Shown: positions 6,913 to 10,564 of the stretch, one piece after another | How positions within the stretch are numbered: position 1 is the first letter of the stretch | Layout: each line of letters begins with the position of its first letter | DNA from: an uncultured Ruminococcus sp. | Lineage (GTDB): Bacteria; Bacillota; Clostridia; Oscillospirales; Ruminococcaceae | NCBI GenBank assembly: GCA_937910385.1 | Contig: CALEPT010000169.1 | Coordinates: forward strand, 1 to 10,564 | DNA: 10,564 nt | Direction of reading: 5' to 3' | Program-made: the position numbers and the translations under genes | The notes under the pieces: generated by a model | Told to the model about the DNA's origin: nothing | Databases searched by the model: none | What the model saw: only the letters and a program-made list of their open reading frames with translations

Positions 6913-6945
6913 AAAAAAATCTCCCACCTGTTTTAAGGTGGGAGA
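6913..6945 (-). terminator. Intrinsic terminator of the pectate lyase gene
   Basis: A 10-bp stem (6920-6929 with 6936-6945, CTCCCACCT against AGGTGGGAG) with a six-base loop is followed on the minus strand by seven T (6919-6913). It starts six bases beyond the lyase stop codon, a textbook rho-independent terminator that insulates metG. Confidence 0.95.
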
Positions 6946-6951
6946 AAGCTG

Positions 6952-9651
6952 TTATTCAACGGGAAGAGTTATCATTTTGAGTGCATACTGCTGAACGTAG
7001 AGAGCGTCCATAGCTGTAATGCCATCGCGGCTCAGGTTGCAGTCTGCATTTTTATATCCCTTTTCTGTGATGTGTTCCGGGTCTGAGCCGTTGATCCCGT
7101 ATTTATCAGAATTAGCAAGCAGCTGAAGGATAAGAACAGAGTCAGCGACGTTTACATTGCTGTCGCAGTTAGCATTGCCGTAATCTATATCGTCGGGGAT
7201 CATCTCGGTAGTAGTTGTGGTCGTTGTCGTCGTTGTTGTTGTTGTCGTTGTCGTCGTTTCTGTCAGCGTCTCGGCAGGGAGTGCAAGAACCGTAAAGTTT
7301 ACACAGCCCGAGGACTGACCGTTGCTGCCGAGCGTGACTGTCTCACCTGATTTTATGGAAAGCTTATATGGGATAAAGGTGAGGGAATTTGAAGTAGTGA
7401 AGATGAGATCCGAAGAAACGTCGAAGCTGTCAGTCTTGCTGCACATTTTCTCATAGCCGCTTAGCCAGTCGGGAGTGCTGGTGACTCTGCTGTCGAGGCA
7501 CACATACAGGTCGATGTCCTGACCGGCAGTGAATGAGGCGGTGTCACCGGTCGTACCCTTGGCATCGCAGGAGGTCATGAGGAGCTCTGCTCCGCTCAGA
7601 CCGCCGGCAATATCGGTTATGGTAAATGCTCTGTCGCCGAAAATCAGCGATCCTGACTGAGCGTTATATCCGATATTCCAGTAATACGGAAAAGCGTTAT
7701 CGCTTACAGAAACATTGGTTATCAGCTTGCCGCTTATCGGGACAGATTCCCTTCCGAAGACGAAATTATCCATATTTAGCAGATAGCCGTCTCCGCCGGT
7801 AAATTTGAGATATAGGTTATGAGTTCCGGAGATAGTAGGGATATTGAAGGTGAACTGCTGATAATCGGTGAATCCGTTAGTACCGCTGAAAACTATTTTA
7901 GCAGCCGGAGTATCACCGATGCTGTCGGTATATATCTCTATGTTGGAGGCGTTTCCGGAAATATTGGCAGTAAAGGATTTAGCTCCATTTTCAAAATCGA
8001 CCTTGCGGAACATTATCCAGTCGCCGTTTTCGATAAAGCCGATATTCTGACCGCCTGTTGAGAGATCCTCGGTGCGGATACCATTCTGCAGCGAATAGTC
8101 CTCGGCCTCAATAGTTTCAAATGCGGAAATGGGGTCTACAGCGCTTTCGGGCGAGCACTCAACAACACCCTCGGGGAATGAATCCACCGTTAGATCGTTG
8201 ATGTAGTATTCAATGTTGGTATATCCGAGACCGCAGTAATCTCCGTTTATATCGGTAGCGTCGTTGGGATCAAGACCTCTTGCGAGCTCCCAGCTGTCGT
8301 CCATTCCGTCGTTATCGTTATCCGTGATCTCCTTTTGAGTTATTGCCGAAGGGTAGGTATAAGTAACTCCGCACTGAACATTGTACTTATCAATGTTGGC
8401 TTTTTCGGAGTCTGTTGCCGATTCGTAATCCGAAGTGCCGCTGCATGAGCCTGTTCCGTTGATAGTTTCCTCTGCGCACTGCTGATCTATAGCAGTTCTC
8501 TTTGTGGGAGAGATACCGTTTCCGGCATAGGTCACAACGTGGTCGAAGGCGGCATCTGCGCTCTCACAGGTGGTAGCAGTCGAAACGTTCTCGCCGTTCA
8601 CATATGTAGCGAACGGGGTGCTGCTGTAAAGATCGTCCATAGTGATACCGATAGACTCTTTGAGGGTAACGCCTGACCAGTTATCGTTTGTAATGCTGTT
8701 TACAGAGCCGTCCTTGTTGAGCATTTTATTGCCTGCGCAGTATACCTTGAAGTTTTCGGGCTTTGTGCCGCTGTCAACGTACATCCAGTGATAGCCTCCG
8801 GTAGTGGAGTTTCCCGCTTTGAGGTAGTTGTTGACATAATTGAGATGACCTATGGTACCGTAAGCGGTCTGATAGCCCCAGTCATAAATGATGTTATTGG
8901 TGAAGTCGGCTGTCTCCTGACCCTCGACCTTTCCGCGGAAGTTGCGCGAAACATTGTGTATGATGAGGTTATGGTCGAAGGAGAAATAGCCCTTTCCCAT
9001 CATAATGCCGAAGCCATGGAGACCCTTGCTGTGTCCGCCCCATGAATCAGCAGGGCCGAGCACGCTGTACTGCACAGTATAGTACTCGTTATTGGAGTAC
9101 AGACCCCACTGCTCATCGGTAGTCCAGCCCATAGAGCAATGGTCGATGATGGAGCTTGAGCCCTTTGCGCCGCCCCATGCGTCATTACCCGAGCTTGTTG
9201 AGGCATACGGTCCGGGGCGCGAGCTTATATAGCGGACTATTATGTTATCGCCGCCCATGCCGAATTTATAGTTTTTGAGTGTGACGCCCGAGCCGCCGGG
9301 AGCTGTCTGACCGGCGACGGTGATATTGTCTGTACAAACGATATTGCTCTTGAGCTCGATAGTGCCGCTGACGTCGAAAACGACGATACGGTTTGGCTGA
9401 CTTACCGCGTCGCGGAGCGAGCCTGTGCCGCTGTCGTTCAGATTTGTAACATGATATACAGATCCGCCGCGTCCGCCCGTAGCGTATTTACCTCCGCCTA
9501 CCGCACCGGGAAAGGCAAGTACCTGGCTTGTTGCAGCCGAAGCTGTGTTGGCGGCAGGTTTTTCTCCTGCCGGGGCATATCCCGAAGCTGCTGAAAATAC
9601 AGTTACGATACCTGTCAGCAGAGCGGAAAGCCTTCTGAAATTTTTGTTCAT
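6952..9651 (-). CDS. Secreted multidomain pectate lyase (PL1) with CBM6 and dockerin
   Basis: The 899-residue protein should cleave pectate by beta-elimination outside the cell. Order: Sec signal peptide (residues 1 to about 24, basic NKNFRR then LSALLTGIVTVFSAASG). PL1/Amb-allergen-type beta-helix from about 45 (FPGAVGGGKYATGGRGG, VYHVTNLNDSGTGSLRDAV) to about 430, with IDHCSMGW at 169-176, DEQW at 179-182 and RNFRGK at 236-241 as the likely catalytic basic patch. A calcium-loop segment at 442-486 (DNDNDGMDDSWELARGLDPND), common after PL1 domains. CBM6 at about 513-635 (ETIEAEDYS, IENGDWI, NMDNFVFG). A beta-rich module at about 640-792 that I cannot name. A run of 17 threonines (799-815). 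A dockerin at 825-899 (GNANCDSNVNVADSVLIL). The dockerin implies display on a cellulosome. The ATG at 9651 has GGAGG seven bases upstream (9659-9663). Exact lyase substrate is inferred from family. Confidence 0.93.
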   Translation of the reverse strand: MNKNFRRLSALLTGIVTVFSAASGYAPAGEKPAANTASAATSQVLAFPGAVGGGKYATGGRGGSVYHVTNLNDSGTGSLRDAVSQPNRIVVFDVSGTIELKSNIVCTDNITVAGQTAPGGSGVTLKNYKFGMGGDNIIVRYISSRPGPYASTSSGNDAWGGAKGSSSIIDHCSMGWTTDEQWGLYSNNEYYTVQYSVLGPADSWGGHSKGLHGFGIMMGKGYFSFDHNLIIHNVSRNFRGKVEGQETADFTNNIIYDWGYQTAYGTIGHLNYVNNYLKAGNSTTGGYHWMYVDSGTKPENFKVYCAGNKMLNKDGSVNSITNDNWSGVTLKESIGITMDDLYSSTPFATYVNGENVSTATTCESADAAFDHVVTYAGNGISPTKRTAIDQQCAEETINGTGSCSGTSDYESATDSEKANIDKYNVQCGVTYTYPSAITQKEITDNDNDGMDDSWELARGLDPNDATDINGDYCGLGYTNIEYYINDLTVDSFPEGVVECSPESAVDPISAFETIEAEDYSLQNGIRTEDLSTGGQNIGFIENGDWIMFRKVDFENGAKSFTANISGNASNIEIYTDSIGDTPAAKIVFSGTNGFTDYQQFTFNIPTISGTHNLYLKFTGGDGYLLNMDNFVFGRESVPISGKLITNVSVSDNAFPYYWNIGYNAQSGSLIFGDRAFTITDIAGGLSGAELLMTSCDAKGTTGDTASFTAGQDIDLYVCLDSRVTSTPDWLSGYEKMCSKTDSFDVSSDLIFTTSNSLTFIPYKLSIKSGETVTLGSNGQSSGCVNFTVLALPAETLTETTTTTTTTTTTTTTTTTEMIPDDIDYGNANCDSNVNVADSVLILQLLANSDKYGINGSDPEHITEKGYKNADCNLSRDGITAMDALYVQQYALKMITLPVE
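7207..7257 (-). repeat. Run of 17 threonine codons (linker microsatellite)
   Basis: Seventeen consecutive ACN codons encode the linker between the beta-rich module and the dockerin. The mix of ACA, ACG, ACC and ACT lowers but does not remove slippage risk. Such Thr-rich linkers are typical of cellulosomal enzymes and often glycosylated. Confidence 0.92.
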
Positions 9652-9707
9652 AGATTTTCCTCCGATTCCTCTTAAAAAATGATAGATAGACTTTTACCTT
9701 TTACAAT

Positions 9708-9736
9708 ATTATACATTATTTTTTCCGGGGTTGCAA
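9708..9736 (-). promoter_or_regulatory. Promoter of the pectate lyase gene
   Basis: On the minus strand a -35 box TTGCAA (9731-9736) and a perfect -10 box TATAAT (9708-9713) are exactly 17 bases apart. Transcription should start near 9701, leaving a leader of about 50 bases before the GGAGG site at 9659-9663. Confidence 0.8.
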
Positions 9737-9816
9737 TGAAAAATAGTATTTTTTTAACAGAGAATGAACATTTTTTGTTACAGAAATATGAACAAGGCAA
9801 GACGGTCAACGTGTAC

Positions 9817-9883
9817 TATAATGCACTTCCTCCCAATGCGAGGACATTTTTTTGCACACTCAAGCTGATTATCATGTTAAAAT
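9817..9883 (+). promoter_or_regulatory. Candidate promoter(s) for the lipoprotein gene in the divergent gap
   Basis: The 322-base divergent gap (9652-9973) holds two plus-strand candidates. One is an extended -10, TGtTAAAAT (9875-9883), with TTGCAC 20 bases upstream (9852-9857), a longer spacer than usual. The other is a perfect TATAAT (9817-9822) without a recognisable -35 box, which might need an activator. The gap is AT-rich with several T runs. I see no protein-coding gene in it. Confidence 0.4.
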
Positions 9884-9973
9884 TAAAAAATATATTTTCC
9901 TGTCGTCTTTTTGCCTGCGTGAAATCACTTATTAATGAAAACTATAGCTCCGTGCTATCAAGGAGGTAACCAT

Positions 9974-10564
9974 ATGAATAAAATAATGTCGTTATCAGCT
10001 TCACTTTTGCTCATTATTTCCTGCGTCTCATGCACGGAAAAGAAAAGCGCAGACATCAGCTCCTCTTCTTGGACAGAGCCGGTAGTTGTCTCACAGACTA
10101 TTTACAAGGAGGAGAATATCCCGCTGCCCGAGGACTTCGCAAGTTTGACGCAAGTATACAGCTCGGGCGGCGAGGTCTTGATGATCTACAGGAGTGATCT
10201 GAGCGACAGCAGCTACTCCATTGCGCGGTACGACAGCGAACTCGATCTTCTTTCGACAACGGAGCTCTTTTCGGAGGATATAAACGAATGCGCCGCAGCT
10301 TTCGCGCCTGACGGCAGCTTTGCGCTGTTACTCATTTTCGCGGACTACGACAAGTACCCCATTGAGGATTACGAGGACTACTTTGCCAATGCCGTTGTTC
10401 GCTTCGAGCTGCGCCGCTACGATGCACAGGGAGGCTTGAACGACACGATAGAACTTGACGGGCTTAACGATTATTACACGTTCGGTCAGTCATTTTTCAG
10501 TGAATTTGCATTCTGGGGCGACCGTATTGTTATTGGACTTGAGGGCAAAGACAGCGGATATCTG
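9974..10564 (+). CDS. Lipoprotein of unknown function, 3' end missing
   Basis: The reading frame starts at ATG 9974, six bases after a near-perfect AAGGAGGT site (9960-9967), and stays open to the window end (197 codons). The product begins MNKIMSLSASLLLIISC, a short lipoprotein signal peptide; Cys17 in IISC fits the lipobox best, while Cys20 (CVSC) is a second option. A Ser-rich tether follows (ADISSSSW). The rest has alternating aromatic and acidic strands such as VLMIYRSDLSDSS, YSIARYDSELDLLSTTELF and FAPDGSFALLLIF, reminiscent of beta-propeller blades (a read-out of a value followed by FAPDG). I do not recognise a specific family; similar N-terminal parts could precede a solute-binding domain, but this cannot be seen here. 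It is divergent from the pectate lyase gene, so shared control is possible. Confidence 0.85.
   Translation, partial: MNKIMSLSASLLLIISCVSCTEKKSADISSSSWTEPVVVSQTIYKEENIPLPEDFASLTQVYSSGGEVLMIYRSDLSDSSYSIARYDSELDLLSTTELFSEDINECAAAFAPDGSFALLLIFADYDKYPIEDYEDYFANAVVRFELRRYDAQGGLNDTIELDGLNDYYTFGQSFFSEFAFWGDRIVIGLEGKDSGYL

Noticed and set aside
9679..9969. Plus-strand 96-codon frame in the divergent gap
   Set aside because: It overlaps the pectate lyase promoter and the upstream region of the lipoprotein gene, is very AT-rich, and has no family features.

Overview
The window looks like a chromosomal segment of a gut or rumen Ruminococcus (Oscillospiraceae, Clostridia). Three observations support this: two secreted proteins end in Ruminococcus-type dockerin modules (cellulosome anchoring), a SCIFF ranthipeptide precursor sits beside its radical SAM maturase (a near-universal clostridial pair), and the promoters and Shine-Dalgarno sites are of Firmicutes type. 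The species cannot be fixed from the sequence alone.

Left part (1-1346): the 3' end of a gene for a BspA-like leucine-rich-repeat surface protein with a C-terminal dockerin. Its repeat DNA is highly homogenised. A hairpin follows, then a near-consensus extended -10 promoter (1472-1500) drives a 45-codon gene (1555-1692) for the six-cysteine SCIFF precursor. A strong intrinsic-terminator-like hairpin (1711-1745) separates precursor from maturase (1788-3155), so most transcripts probably end after the peptide gene and only a fraction read through to the enzyme. The maturase is expected to install a Cys-Thr thioether in the precursor.

Middle part (3156-6901): a convergent hairpin region, then on the minus strand a DUF3810 membrane protein with an HExxH metallopeptidase motif (3327-4427). 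Next comes a 318-base gene-free stretch with a 28-base perfect palindrome and a second hairpin, then metG (methionyl-tRNA synthetase, 4787-6775) with its own promoter and terminator.

Right part (6913-10564): a minus-strand gene for an 899-residue secreted multidomain pectate lyase (PL1 catalytic domain, calcium-loop segment, CBM6, a beta-rich module I cannot name, polythreonine linker, dockerin), with a clear promoter and terminator. Divergent from it across 322 bases, a lipoprotein gene of unknown function starts at 9974 and runs off the window.

The window therefore combines plant cell-wall (pectin) degradation and cellulosome-linked surface proteins, one RiPP locus, and one housekeeping gene. 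I see no tRNA, rRNA, CRISPR array, insertion sequence or prophage gene. The ranthipeptide locus belongs to a known class. The less explained items are the hairpin between precursor and maturase, the DUF3810 peptidase next to it, the palindromic intergenic element, the unnamed module in the lyase, and the orphan lipoprotein.
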